Below, one piece after another: positions 22,822-32,015 of a DNA stretch of 64,000 bases. Made by a program: the position numbers and the translations under genes. The notes beneath the pieces were generated by a model that worked only from the letters and a program-made list of their open reading frames with translations, made no database searches and was not told the origin of the DNA. The stretch's first letter is position 1; each line of letters begins with the position of its first letter. This DNA is from JBDSKH01 sp035556655 (GTDB taxonomy: Bacteria; Actinomycetota; Actinomycetes; Actinomycetales; Microbacteriaceae), in contig DATMFW010000033.1 of the NCBI GenBank assembly GCA_035556655.1, positions 1 through 64,000 on the forward strand. Reading direction: 5' to 3'.

Positions 22822-25673
22822 CGCAGCGTCTCCGCCGCGCCCTCCGGCCCCGCCCCCGTGTTCTCCAGCGCGGGGGCGGGGCCCGGTGCGCCGAGGCCGA
22901 GCGCGTCGCGCAGCAGCGCTTCGGCGGGGTCCCGCGGGTCCGGCGACCCGCGGAGCGCCACGGCGACTTCGAGCGCACGTCGCGCATCATCGGGGCGACC
23001 GCGGTCGAGGGCGAGGGCTCCGACGGCGAGCGCGATCCCGGCCATGATCGGATGGTCACCGCTTCCCACCGACGACTCGGCGGCCGCCCGCAGATGTTCC
23101 TCCGCGGCCGCCAGATCGCCGCGCAGCCGTGCGAGCGTCCCCCGCGCGGACTCGGCCATCGCGACCAGCTGCAGCGGAACACCCGGCCACTCGGCCAGGG
23201 CGGCGTCCAGACCGGCGAGGTGCGGTTCCGCGGCATCGGCGTCGCCACGGGCCAGGTGCACCGTCGCCACCGCCGCCCGCGCCATCACGAGGGCGCGCGA
23301 CGACCCCGTCGCCAGCGCCCCCTGCAACTGGGCCTCGGCGCGGGCGATCGCCTCCTCGTCGCGCCCGAGCCGCAACAGGATGCCGATCGAGGAGCCCTGC
23401 TGCTGTTGCAGGTCGAGCGATGAGGTGATCAGACGCATGGTCTCGGTCGACTCGTCGTTGAGCTGCAGGGCGAGCTCGAGCTGCCCGTCGAGCATGAGCC
23501 ACTCGGCCCGCATCTGCCTGGCCAGCGACAGGCCCCAGAGGTCGCCGTTCCGGGCGAACAGCTCCATCGCCTCCGCCGCGGACTCGCCGAGTTCATCGAT
23601 GGCTCCGCGGTTGTGCGCCATGGCAGCGCGCATCACGGTGACCATGCCCCGCGGCCAGTCCTCCAGGGACTCATCGAGGCCCTCGGGGATCGTCACCGAG
23701 ACCGGCCAGTCCCCGGCCGCGAGCGCGGTCTCGAACGCGGCCAGCAGCACCGGCAGCACCTGAAGCAACTCGTGGCGCCGACCGCGCGCCGCCTCCGCGA
23801 TCTCGTGCATCGCCCGGCGGGTCTCGTCGTCGAGCTTCGGCTGGTCGACGCGCTGCGAGGACGTGTCGCCCGGACCATCGGGCGCGAACATCCGCGCCAT
23901 CAGGCCGATCGCGTGCACGAGCAGGCCCTCGTCGGTGGTGAGATCCTTCGCCAGCGGCATCGTGGCGAACAGCCAGCCGATGGCCTCCTCGTTGCGGTCG
24001 CGGATCACCCAGTACCAGGCCGTCGCCGCCGCCAGGCGCACGGTGTCGACATCGCGCCCGGCGTCGATGCCGTATCGCAATGCGGCCGAGATGTTGTCGT
24101 CCTCGGCATCGAACCAGGCGATCGCCTCGAGCACGCCGGACCCGCGGATGACGCGGTCGCGCAGTTCGGCCTCCTCCGCCATCCGGGCCAGCTGGATGCC
24201 GCGCTCACCCTCGAGGTCGCCGCGCTCGCTCAGCCGCTCCAGCCCGTACTCGCGGATCGTCTCGAGCGCCCGGAACCGGCCACCGGAGCGCTGGAGCAGT
24301 GACTTGTCGACGAGGGCGTCCAGTGCCTCCCGGCTCACGCCATGAGCGGCCGCCGTGGCAGCGGCATCGGAGGCGGCGACCCCCGCGGGATACAGCGCGA
24401 ACGCCGTGAGCATGCGGCGCTCGGGCTCGGTGAGCAGCTCCCAGCTCCAGTCGATCAGGGCGCGCAGCGTCTGGTGGCGCGGCAACGCCGTCCGCGGACC
24501 GGTGGCCAGCATGGCGAACCGGTCGTCGAGCCCGGCGTCGAGCTCGTCGAGGCCGAGGGTCCGGGTACGGGCGGCCGCCAGCTCGAGCGCGAGCGGCATC
24601 CCGTCGAGGCGGTCCCTGATCCGGGCGGCCGCCGGTTCCTCCGCGGGCTCCAGGGCACTGCCCCGGGCGGCCAGCACCCGGGCGGCGAACAGCTCGCGCG
24701 CGTCGTCCTCGGCGAGCGGCCCGAGCGGCACGATCGCCTCGCCCTCGACACCGAGCGGTTCCCGGCTGGTGGCCAGCACACGCAGGCGCGGCAGCGCGCC
24801 GAGCAGGTCGTGGGCGATCACCGCGGCCGCGTCGACGAGGTGCTCGCAGTTGTCCATGACCAGCAGCGCGTCCCGCCCGGCGAGCGCCGACAGGGCCCGC
24901 GCGCGCGGCGAGACCGGGGCGGAGGTCTGCTCGGCGCCGCGGACATCGCGTCCGAGCGCCCCGACGAGCGCCGTCCACACCTCGTCGGCGGCCACCGGCG
25001 CGAGCTCGACGAGGACGGCTCCGGCGGTGTGGCGGGCCACCTCGAGCGCGAGCCGGGTCTTCCCCGCCCCGCCCGGACCGAGGATCGTCACCAGGCGCGA
25101 CCTGCCGAGCGCACCGCCCACCGCCGCCAGCTCTCCGGTGCGCCCGATCAGCGTCGTCAGCGGCGCGGGTATCGCGGACACCGGGCCGGCGAGTCCGGAA
25201 CCGGCGCCACCCGCCAAACGGGTCGCCGCCTCGCGGTCGCGGCGCAGGTCGCGCTCGAACCAGTCGTAGCCCTCGCCCGGGGTCCAGGGCTCCCCCGTCC
25301 AGAGACCCAGCGCCGTGGCGGCGAGGGCGGCCGCCTGCTCGGGCGGGGCGGCGGATGCGGCGGCCACCGCATCCTGGAACCGGATCGCATCGACGTCCTC
25401 GCGCGCGATCGCCAGCCGATAGCCGCCCGGCGCCGACAGCAGCAGATCGGCGGGCAGCTGCGGGCGAAGCCGGGTCACCAGCGACTGCAGCGACGCCTTC
25501 GGGTTCTCGGGCGGGTCCTCCGGCCAGAGGTCCTCGGCGAGGGCGCGGTAGCCCACCACGGTGCCGGGGTCCAGGGCCAGCCGGAACAGCAGCCCGCGCT
25601 GCCGGTCCCCGACGATGGGCACCGGCACGCCATCGTGCTCGGCGGACCAGCCGCCGAGCACGTCGATCCTCAC
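22803..25673 (-). CDS. AfsR/SARP-type regulator: winged helix, short BTAD, NB-ARC ATPase and helical repeats
   Basis: A 956-residue regulator. Residues 1-85 form an OmpR-type winged helix of the SARP kind (GDRQRGLLFRLALDPG, VTRLRPQLPADLL, PGGYRLAI). The following BTAD segment is unusually short (about 60 residues against roughly 145). An NB-ARC ATPase follows, with Walker A ILGPGGAGKTRLALE and Walker B LLVMDNCEHLV, then a winged helix (ALIDWSWELLTEPERRMLTAF) and TPR-like helices. AfsR-type proteins activate secondary-metabolite or export genes. The GTG has TATCCT six bases upstream (leaderless). It converges on the exporter permease with a 19-base overlap, so control of the exporter is a reasonable hypothesis. 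Confidence 0.87.
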   Translation of the reverse strand: MRIDVLGGWSAEHDGVPVPIVGDRQRGLLFRLALDPGTVVGYRALAEDLWPEDPPENPKASLQSLVTRLRPQLPADLLLSAPGGYRLAIAREDVDAIRFQDAVAAASAAPPEQAAALAATALGLWTGEPWTPGEGYDWFERDLRRDREAATRLAGGAGSGLAGPVSAIPAPLTTLIGRTGELAAVGGALGRSRLVTILGPGGAGKTRLALEVARHTAGAVLVELAPVAADEVWTALVGALGRDVRGAEQTSAPVSPRARALSALAGRDALLVMDNCEHLVDAAAVIAHDLLGALPRLRVLATSREPLGVEGEAIVPLGPLAEDDARELFAARVLAARGSALEPAEEPAAARIRDRLDGMPLALELAAARTRTLGLDELDAGLDDRFAMLATGPRTALPRHQTLRALIDWSWELLTEPERRMLTAFALYPAGVAASDAAATAAAHGVSREALDALVDKSLLQRSGGRFRALETIREYGLERLSERGDLEGERGIQLARMAEEAELRDRVIRGSGVLEAIAWFDAEDDNISAALRYGIDAGRDVDTVRLAAATAWYWVIRDRNEEAIGWLFATMPLAKDLTTDEGLLVHAIGLMARMFAPDGPGDTSSQRVDQPKLDDETRRAMHEIAEAARGRRHELLQVLPVLLAAFETALAAGDWPVSVTIPEGLDESLEDWPRGMVTVMRAAMAHNRGAIDELGESAAEAMELFARNGDLWGLSLARQMRAEWLMLDGQLELALQLNDESTETMRLITSSLDLQQQQGSSIGILLRLGRDEEAIARAEAQLQGALATGSSRALVMARAAVATVHLARGDADAAEPHLAGLDAALAEWPGVPLQLVAMAESARGTLARLRGDLAAAEEHLRAAAESSVGSGDHPIMAGIALAVGALALDRGRPDDARRALEVAVALRGSPDPRDPAEALLRDALGLGAPGPAPALENTGAGPEGAAETLRQILRR

Positions 25674-25685
25674 GGATCGAGGATA
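25674..25685 (-). promoter_or_regulatory. leaderless -10 of the AfsR-type regulator gene
   Basis: TATCCT (25685-25680) is six bases before the GTG start codon on the minus strand. Confidence 0.5.
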
Positions 25686-25695
25686 GGCGCGCGGG

Positions 25696-27114
25696 TCACT
25701 CCACCGACAACGCCGTGATCGGCGACACGCGGGTGGCCCGGCGGGTCGGGGCCCAGCTGGCGATCGCGGTGAGCAGCGCCCCGCCGCCGACCACCACGGC
25801 GAAGATCACCCACGGCACGGCCGGCAACACCAGACCCGGCGACCCGTACATCGACCCCAGCAGGGACTGGGCACCCGCCCAGCCGTACAACCCGCCGAGC
25901 ACGACGCCGAGTACCACCGCGGTCAGGGTGAGTTGCGCGCTCTCGGACAGGATCATGCGGCGCAGCTGCTGCACCGAGAACCCGAGGGCGCGCAGCAGGC
26001 CGAGCTCTCGGGTGCGCTGCAGAACGCTCAGCGACAGGTTGTTGACCAGCCCCACGGCGGCGATGATGCCGCTGAAGCCGATGAGCACCGAAAAGATCGT
26101 CACCATCGCCGTGAGCATCTGGTCGATCCCCTGGTACACCTCCGGCTGTGCCGCCTGGGCGGCCAGGATGATCTGCTGCCAGGTGGCCATCGCGACCCCG
26201 AAGGTCATGAGCAGGGTGACCCCGATGACGAGACCGATGGTGGCCCGCGAACTGCGCTGCGGGTGCCGCAGGGCGTTCTCGGCCGCCAGGCGGGCCGGCG
26301 CGGAGGATCCGAGCAGACGCCCGACCAGGCGCAGGGCCGGCGGCATGACGCGGTCGGCGGCGAGCACGATCCCGGTGAACGACACGATGCCGCCGACCAG
26401 GCCGATGAGGACGCCGAGCGGATTGACCAGCCCGACCAGGATGCCCAGGGCGAGGAACGAACCGCCGAGGATCACCGCGACCAGGGCCAGGGCGTTCCGC
26501 GCCGGGCGGCGGATCACCTCCTCGCGGCTCAGCTCCTCCGAGCCGCCGAGCGCCTGCAGCGGCGTGACGGTGAGCACCCGGCGCGAGCCGACCCAGGACG
26601 CCGTCCAGGTGGTGAGGATCACGCCGACGACCGGCAGGATCAGCACCGGATCCCAGTACCCGTAGGAGTTCTCCGGCACGATGCCGACGACGATCGACAA
26701 CCGACCGAGGCCGAACGCCGCCGCCGTTCCGACGATCGCCCCGATGACGGTGCCGGCCAGGCCGACGAACAGGCCCTCGGTCGCGATCGCGCGCCGCTGC
26801 GACCCCGCGCTGGAGCCCAGCAGCCGCAGCAGGGCGATCGAGCGGGCCCGCCCGGCGACGATGGTGGCGAAGGTGTTGGCCGTGATGATCGCGCTGACGT
26901 AGACGGCGATGACGATGAACACGATCGCGACGATCGAGAGCATCACCGCGGCGGTGTTGCTGGACCCGGTGACGTCGTCGCCGGCGATCGCCGCCGACAT
27001 GAACCCGGTGATCTGCAGCAGACCGACCCCGAACGCGGCGCTGAGGGCCGCGACCAGCACGCTCGGGATGTGCTCGCGCAGCGGCGTGCGCACGGTCGAG
27101 GGTGCCGCGCTCAT
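25696..27114 (-). CDS. MacB/FtsX-type ABC exporter permease
   Basis: A 472-residue membrane protein with two FtsX-like units. The first runs from a signal-like helix (VLVAALSAAFGVGLLQITGF) through helices around VMLSIVAIVFIVIAVYVSAI and IATEGLFVGLAGTVIGAIVG; the second contains ALVAVILGGSFLALGILVGL, MVTIFSVLIGFSGIIAAVGLVNNLSL and the closing pair before ITALSVE. The typical FtsX loops LQALGGSEELSRE and RTRELGLLRALGFSVQQLRRMI are present. The extracytoplasmic loops are short, as in non-MacB-type family members. ATG 27114 overlaps the ATPase stop. It probably exports peptides or antimicrobials, or extracts lipid-linked compounds. Confidence 0.88.
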   Translation of the reverse strand: MSAAPSTVRTPLREHIPSVLVAALSAAFGVGLLQITGFMSAAIAGDDVTGSSNTAAVMLSIVAIVFIVIAVYVSAIITANTFATIVAGRARSIALLRLLGSSAGSQRRAIATEGLFVGLAGTVIGAIVGTAAAFGLGRLSIVVGIVPENSYGYWDPVLILPVVGVILTTWTASWVGSRRVLTVTPLQALGGSEELSREEVIRRPARNALALVAVILGGSFLALGILVGLVNPLGVLIGLVGGIVSFTGIVLAADRVMPPALRLVGRLLGSSAPARLAAENALRHPQRSSRATIGLVIGVTLLMTFGVAMATWQQIILAAQAAQPEVYQGIDQMLTAMVTIFSVLIGFSGIIAAVGLVNNLSLSVLQRTRELGLLRALGFSVQQLRRMILSESAQLTLTAVVLGVVLGGLYGWAGAQSLLGSMYGSPGLVLPAVPWVIFAVVVGGGALLTAIASWAPTRRATRVSPITALSVE

Positions 27115-27890
27115 GCCGGCACCTCCATGGCGAGCATGTAGGCGCTGATCTCGGCGGCCTCCATGCCGGCCCGGTCGTCGGCGAGCTTGCCGTCGGCGAG
27201 GAACAGCACGCGGTCGGCGAAGCTCGCCGCGATCGGGTCGTGGGTCACCATCGCGATGCTCTGCCCGTACTGCCGGCTGGCGCTCTGCAGCAGGCCGAGC
27301 ACCTCGCGCCCGGTGCGGGAATCGAGGTTGCCGGTGGGCTCGTCGGCGAACACCAGCTCGGGGCGGGTGGCGAGCGCGCGGGCGATCGCGACGCGCTGCT
27401 GCTGCCCGCCGGAGAGCTCGTGCGGGCGGTGACGCAGGCGACCGGACAGGCCGAGGGCGGTCTCGAGCTCGTCGATCCAGCTGCGCTCCGACGCGGTCGG
27501 GCGCCGGCCGTCGAGCTCGAAGGGCAGCAGCAGGTTGCCCTCGACATCGAGCGTCGGCACCAGGTTGAACGACTGGAAGACGAAGCCGACGTGGCGGCGG
27601 CGCAGCACCGTCAGCTGCGCGTCGGACATGTCGCCGATCTCGGCGTCGCCGAGCCACACCTTGCCGCTGGTCGGGGCGTCGAGGCCGGCCATGATGTGCA
27701 TGAGCGTGGACTTGCCCGAACCCGACGGGCCCATGATCGCGGTGAACTCGCCCCGGCGGATGCCGATGCTCACATCGCGCAGCGCATCGACGCGGGTGCC
27801 ATCCTTGCCGTAGCTCTTGCTGAGGTTCTGCACACGGGCGACGAGGCCCATGTCGGTCGAAGTGATCTCCATGACATCGACGCTACGCAC
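27111..27890 (-). CDS. MacB/LolD-type ABC exporter ATPase
   Basis: A 259-residue ATPase with Walker A MGPSGSGKST (about residues 54-63), Q-loop FVFQSFNLVP, signature LSGGQQQRVAIARAL, Walker B ELVFADEPTGNLD and the switch His in AMVTHDPIAA. The GNLDS ending of Walker B is characteristic of the MacB/LolD/BceA group. GTG 27890 follows GGAGG at a short distance; ATG 27872 (MEITSTD) is an alternative start. It pairs with the FtsX-like permease downstream. The response-regulator gene ends 58 bases upstream, so the two-component system and exporter lie in line and may be co-transcribed. Confidence 0.91.
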   Translation of the reverse strand: MRSVDVMEITSTDMGLVARVQNLSKSYGKDGTRVDALRDVSIGIRRGEFTAIMGPSGSGKSTLMHIMAGLDAPTSGKVWLGDAEIGDMSDAQLTVLRRRHVGFVFQSFNLVPTLDVEGNLLLPFELDGRRPTASERSWIDELETALGLSGRLRHRPHELSGGQQQRVAIARALATRPELVFADEPTGNLDSRTGREVLGLLQSASRQYGQSIAMVTHDPIAASFADRVLFLADGKLADDRAGMEAAEISAYMLAMEVPA

Positions 27891-27948
27891 GCCGCCTCCG
27901 CCGCGGATCGGGCTGCGGTCGCGGCCTCGTCATCCGCGAGGATGATCG

Positions 27949-28617
27949 TCAGTCCACCAGCCGGTGCTCGAAGGCGTACACCACCAGCTGCACCCGGTCG
28001 CGCAGACCGAGCTTGGACAGGATGCGGCTGATGTGCGTCTTCACCGTCGCCTCGCTGAGGAACTCGCCGGAGGCGATCTCGGAGTTGCTCAGGCCGCGCG
28101 CCGCGAGCAGGAAGACCTCGCGTTCGCGTGCCGTCAGCGTCCCGAACTCCTCGGGCTCCGGCACCACCGCGGCGCGGGAGTCGAAATGCTGGAACAGCTC
28201 GCGCGTGGCCGAGGGTGCCACCACGGCGGTGCCGGAGTGCACGGCCCGGATCGCGGCGAGCAGGAACTCGGGATCGGAGTCCTTCAGCAGGAACCCGCTC
28301 GCGCCGCCGCGGATGGCTCGCGTGGCCGCCTCGTCGAGATCGAAGGTGGTGAGCACGATGACGCGCGGGGTCGCGCTGCCGCGGGCCACCGCATCCGCCA
28401 CGATGCGCTCGGTGGCCTCGATGCCGTCCAAGACCGGCATGCGGATGTCCATGAGCACCACGTCGGGCGTCACGTCGGCGACCAGCTGGATGCCCTCGCG
28501 GCCGTTGCCCGCCTCTCCCACGATGGTGAGGTCGCTCTGGGAGTCCACCAGCATCCGGATGCCGGTGCGGAACAGCGCCTGGTCGTCGACCAGGGCGACG
28601 CGGATCGCGGCGCTCAT
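27949..28617 (-). CDS. NarL/LuxR-family response regulator
   Basis: A 222-residue two-component regulator. The receiver domain (residues 1-120) has the acidic DD pair in LVDDQALFR, the phospho-acceptor Asp in VVLMDIRMPVLDG (about residue 57), the Thr in VIVLTTFD and the Lys in FLLKDSDPE. A LuxR/GerE helix-turn-helix (residues 155-222) has LTAREREVFLLAARGLSNSEIA and SEATVKTHISRILSKL. It pairs with the sensor kinase gene upstream through an ATGA overlap. The neighbouring ABC exporter is the likeliest target, as in many systems that sense envelope-active compounds. Confidence 0.93.
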   Translation of the reverse strand: MSAAIRVALVDDQALFRTGIRMLVDSQSDLTIVGEAGNGREGIQLVADVTPDVVLMDIRMPVLDGIEATERIVADAVARGSATPRVIVLTTFDLDEAATRAIRGGASGFLLKDSDPEFLLAAIRAVHSGTAVVAPSATRELFQHFDSRAAVVPEPEEFGTLTAREREVFLLAARGLSNSEIASGEFLSEATVKTHISRILSKLGLRDRVQLVVYAFEHRLVD

Positions 28618-29831
28618 GCCCCGGCCCCCGCCGCGACCGGCTCGACCGGGGCCAGCGGATGCGCCGGCAGCCAGGCGTGCACCTCGAATCGTCCCGTCTC
28701 GGGCCCGGTCGTGAGATGCCCGCCGACCAGCAGCGCACGCTCCGTCATGCCGGCCAGGCCGTGACCGGCGGATGCCGAGCCCGTCTTGATCGCGCCCGTC
28801 CGCCCGGTCGGCGCCTTCAGCGCGCTCGAGATGAGCAGGTCGAGTCCGTGCGGGGTCCACCCGAAGCGCACCAGCACCGGCTCGGCGGTCTCGGCGTGCC
28901 GGAGCGCATTCGTCAGGGACTCCTGCACGATGCGGTAGACGGCGAGCTGCTGGGAGGTCCCCAGTGCGAGCGGGGTGCCGGTGACCTCGCTCGAGATGGT
29001 CAGACCGGCTGCGCGGAGCTGCTCGAACAGACGGTCGAGGTCGACCAGGGTGGGCTGCGGGCCGTCACTCTGCGCGTGCCGCAACTGGGCCAGCAGCAGG
29101 CGCACGTCGGCGAGCGCCTCGCGTGCCGTCGTCGAGATCGTCACCAGGGCGGCCTCCGTCGCCTTCGGGTCCTTCGAGGCGATGTACCGGGCGCCGTCCG
29201 CCTGCGCGACCACGACGGCGAGGGAATGCGCCACGACATCGTGCATGTCGCGGGCGATGCGCGTGCGCTCCTGCTCGGCCACCACCTCCTGTTCGGCCTC
29301 GACGGCCGCGCGGCGGTTGGCCCGCGAGCGCAGCACCGTGCTCCAGAGCAGGCCCATCGTCCAGGACAGCAGGAACGCCACGAGCGAGGTGATGAAGACC
29401 AGTCCGGCTCCGACCACCGTGCTGCGCAGGTTGAATACCGCCGATAGGTCGCGCCCGACCAGCTGATCGAGCACCTCCGGAAGGGTCACCGAGAGCGTGA
29501 TGACGGCGGCGCCCGCGAACGTCGAGATGAACCCCGCCCAGCGCACGGTGCGCGACCCGTAGGCGGAGCTGGCGTAGAGCACCACGAGGATGGCCAGGTT
29601 CGAGAAGTGCGGCGGCACGTCGGCGATCACCTGCAGCAGCGCCACGACCCAGGCGATGATCAGCGCGAGCGCCGGGCCCAGCCGGCAGAACACCAGGGCG
29701 GCACCCATGCCGACGATGACCGGCAGGGCGCGGGCGTCGCCGCCGTACTGGATCCACACCCCGAACAGCACCAGCAGCGCGGGCACGCTGATGTCCACGG
29801 CGAGCTGCCGGGCGGTCAAGGTTCGGAACAT
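28614..29831 (-). CDS. sensor histidine kinase (LiaS/DesK family, HisKA_3)
   Basis: A 405-residue membrane kinase with four or five N-terminal transmembrane helices (residues 10-165), a dimerisation helix with the phospho-accepting His in RIARDMHDVVAHSLAVVV, and a C-terminal HATPase with the N-box ESLTNALRHA and G-box GHGLAGMTERA. No extracellular sensor domain is seen, so it may sense within the membrane. ATG 29831 has GGGGAAC directly before it and TACCGT seven bases upstream, suggesting a leaderless or very short leader. It forms a pair with the response regulator (ATGA overlap). Confidence 0.92.
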   Translation of the reverse strand: MFRTLTARQLAVDISVPALLVLFGVWIQYGGDARALPVIVGMGAALVFCRLGPALALIIAWVVALLQVIADVPPHFSNLAILVVLYASSAYGSRTVRWAGFISTFAGAAVITLSVTLPEVLDQLVGRDLSAVFNLRSTVVGAGLVFITSLVAFLLSWTMGLLWSTVLRSRANRRAAVEAEQEVVAEQERTRIARDMHDVVAHSLAVVVAQADGARYIASKDPKATEAALVTISTTAREALADVRLLLAQLRHAQSDGPQPTLVDLDRLFEQLRAAGLTISSEVTGTPLALGTSQQLAVYRIVQESLTNALRHAETAEPVLVRFGWTPHGLDLLISSALKAPTGRTGAIKTGSASAGHGLAGMTERALLVGGHLTTGPETGRFEVHAWLPAHPLAPVEPVAAGAGA

Positions 29832-29844
29832 GTTCCCCACGGTA
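29832..29844 (-). promoter_or_regulatory. leaderless -10 of the histidine kinase gene
   Basis: TACCGT (29844-29839) lies seven bases before the ATG at 29831. It would drive the kinase, response-regulator and exporter genes. Confidence 0.45.
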
Positions 29845-29977
29845 GGTGCAGGCCGACGGTCGCGCACGCCGCCCCGGCGGAAATCGTTCCCGCGGCGCGA
29901 CCTCGTCATCCTGCCGATGTACGCCGCCCTGCCCCTATCCTGGTGCGACGAACTCGCGACCAGCACTGGAGCCCGCC

Positions 29978-30547
29978 ATGATCCGTTCCGCCCGCGCGAC
30001 CCTCATCCTGCCGCTCGTGCTCGCGGGCCTCGCGCTCACCGCGTGCGGACCCGGGTTCCCGGTCAGCGACCCGGCGCCCGACCCCCAGCCGACCGAGTCC
30101 AGCACGCCGCCGGAGCCCGCCGGCCCGGTGTTCGCCCTTCCGGCGGATTGCGACGAGATCGCGTCGGCGGCGACGCTCGCCTCGGTGTTCGGAATGGTGG
30201 AACCGCGCGACCCGGCCGATCTCACGCGGCCGGCGCCGGCATCCGCCACGAAGCAGCTGACCTGCTCGTGGTTCGCTGGCGACGTGACCGGCGGCGACGT
30301 CATCTACTACGCCACCACGCAGGCCGCCGCCGAGGCCTACCTCGAGGTGGTGGCCGCCGATGGCTACGCCTGCACCGAGGCACTCGAGGGCACGCGATGC
30401 GACCGGACCACGACCAACGCCGAGTTCGGCACCACCGGCATCGAGACGGTCTTCACCCGCGACGACGAGTGGATCTACATCGGGACCTCCAACCTCGAAC
30501 CCGCCCCGCTGCTGCCCGACATCGTCGCGACGGCCTGGAGCTCCTGA
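29978..30547 (+). CDS. putative lipoprotein of unknown function
   Basis: A 189-residue lipoprotein. The signal peptide (MIRSARATLILPLVLAGLALTAC) ends in the lipobox LTAC, followed by a Pro/Thr-rich linker. The mature domain carries four cysteines (LPADCDE, LTCSWF, YACTEA, TRCDR) spaced so that two disulfide bridges are likely. The pattern (C ... C-S-W-F ... GY-A-C) resembles a small extracellular domain common in Microbacteriaceae lipoproteins, but I do not recognise a named family. CTGGAG precedes the ATG and a possible -10 TATCCT lies about 42 bases upstream. The gene is divergent from the histidine kinase. Confidence 0.75.
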   Translation: MIRSARATLILPLVLAGLALTACGPGFPVSDPAPDPQPTESSTPPEPAGPVFALPADCDEIASAATLASVFGMVEPRDPADLTRPAPASATKQLTCSWFAGDVTGGDVIYYATTQAAAEAYLEVVAADGYACTEALEGTRCDRTTTNAEFGTTGIETVFTRDDEWIYIGTSNLEPAPLLPDIVATAWSS

Positions 30548-30553
30548 CCCGCA

Positions 30554-31111
30554 CTACAGCCGGCGCGTGAGCGGCGACAGGAAGTCGATGTACGCCGTCC
30601 AGGCGCCGTCGGCGGAGTGCGAGGGGTAGATCTCGATCGCGAGCCGGGTGAACGCGTGCTGGTACTCGCCGTCGAGGTAGTAGTCGCGCGCCCCGTAGTA
30701 GGACTCGCCCGACGGGGTCCCGGGCGTGAAGTCGTCGAAGAGCTTCTCGTACCCGGAACCCTCCAGAGCCCCGCCGAACGCGTCCAGTTGCTCGAGCGTC
30801 ATCTCGTAGGAGGTCAGGTTCAGGAAGGTCTCGCCGTCGTCCTGCACCCAGACGTCACCGCAATCGGCGCTCGCCCCCGAGGCCTCGAACTCGGCGGCCG
30901 GGAAGCCGTCGACCCACGTCCACGGCTCCTCGGGGGCACCGTCGCAGTGCGGCAGCTCCTCCCACCCGGCCGGGGCGCCCGCCGCGGGCGTGGCGGGAGG
31001 GTCGGTCTGCGGTTGCGGCGGCTGCTGCGGCGCAAGCGGCGTCAGCAGCGCGCACCCGGCGAGCAGCACCGCGGCGGCACCGCCGGTCAGCAGGGTCAGG
31101 GAGCGGCGCAT
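30554..31111 (-). CDS. putative lipoprotein of unknown function
   Basis: A 185-residue lipoprotein with signal peptide MRRSLTLLTGGAAAVLLAGC (lipobox LLAGC) and a Pro/Gln-rich linker. The mature part has two cysteines (LPHCDGAP, SADCGDVW) that may form a disulfide, an aromatic core (WTWVDGFPA) and a YYLDGEYQHAFTRLAIEIYPS segment, with no recognised family. A strong AGGAGG stands before the ATG. It lies 22 bases after the era stop, so it may be transcribed with era, and it converges on the other lipoprotein gene with six bases between. Confidence 0.72.
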   Translation of the reverse strand: MRRSLTLLTGGAAAVLLAGCALLTPLAPQQPPQPQTDPPATPAAGAPAGWEELPHCDGAPEEPWTWVDGFPAAEFEASGASADCGDVWVQDDGETFLNLTSYEMTLEQLDAFGGALEGSGYEKLFDDFTPGTPSGESYYGARDYYLDGEYQHAFTRLAIEIYPSHSADGAWTAYIDFLSPLTRRL

Positions 31112-31133
31112 CGGACCTCCTCGTTTCGCGGCG

Positions 31134-32015
31134 TCAGAAACCCAGGCGGCCGAGCTGCTTGGGATCGCGCTGCCATTCTCTCGCCACCTTGACCCGCATC
31201 GACAAGAAGACCTGCCTGCCGACGAGCGTCTCGATCTCGGCACGCGCCCGGGCCCCCACGTCCTGCAGGCGCGAGCCCTTGTGCCCGATCACGATGCCCT
31301 TCTGGCTGTCGCGCTCGACCCAGAGGTTCGCGTAGATCTCCAGCAGGTCCTTGTCGTCGCGATCGACCATGTCGTCGATCGTCACCGCCAGCGAATGCGG
31401 CAGCTCGTCGCTCACCCCCTCGAGGGCCGCCTCGCGCACGAGCTCGGCGATCCGGGATTCGAGGGTCTCATCGGTGACCGCGTCCTCGGGGTACAGGGCG
31501 GGTCCGTCCGGCAGCAGGTCGATGATCGCGCCGAGCAGGACATCCAGCTGGATGCGGTTCGCCGCCGACACCGGGACGATCGCCTCCCACTCGCGCAACT
31601 GCGACACCGCGAGCAGGCGCTCGGCGACCACGGGCCGGGCGACGGCGTCGATCTTGGTGACGACGGCGATCTTCTTCGCGCGCGGGAAGGCGTCCAGCTG
31701 CTCGTTGATGAACCGGTCGCCGGGGCCGATCTTCTCGTCGGCGGGGATGCAGAACCCGATCACGTCGACGTCGCCGAGGGTGCTGGTGACCACGTCGTTG
31801 AGCCGCTGGCCGAGCAGGGTGCGCGGCCGGTGGATGCCCGGGGTGTCGACGATGATCACCTGACCGCCCGGCGCGTGCACGATGCCCCGGATCGCCCGGC
31901 GCGTGGTCTGCGGCTTCGACGAGGTGATGGCCACCTTCTGGCCGACCAGTGCATTGGTGAGGGTCGACTTCCCGACGTTCGGGCGCCCGACGAACGTCAC
32001 GAAACCGCTATTCAT
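31134..32015 (-). CDS. era: GTPase Era
   Basis: A 293-residue GTPase that binds the 3-prime end of 16S rRNA and assists small-subunit assembly. G1 is GRPNVGKST (residues 10-18), the effector region QTTRRAIRGI follows, G3 is DTPG in VIIVDTPGIHRP, G4 is TKID in VVTKIDAV, and a C-terminal KH domain contains IGHKGSRLQDVGARAR. The ATG overlaps the CNNM gene by eight bases. Position in the phoH-ybeY-CNNM-era operon is conserved in actinobacteria. Confidence 0.96.
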   Translation of the reverse strand: MNSGFVTFVGRPNVGKSTLTNALVGQKVAITSSKPQTTRRAIRGIVHAPGGQVIIVDTPGIHRPRTLLGQRLNDVVTSTLGDVDVIGFCIPADEKIGPGDRFINEQLDAFPRAKKIAVVTKIDAVARPVVAERLLAVSQLREWEAIVPVSAANRIQLDVLLGAIIDLLPDGPALYPEDAVTDETLESRIAELVREAALEGVSDELPHSLAVTIDDMVDRDDKDLLEIYANLWVERDSQKGIVIGHKGSRLQDVGARARAEIETLVGRQVFLSMRVKVAREWQRDPKQLGRLGF

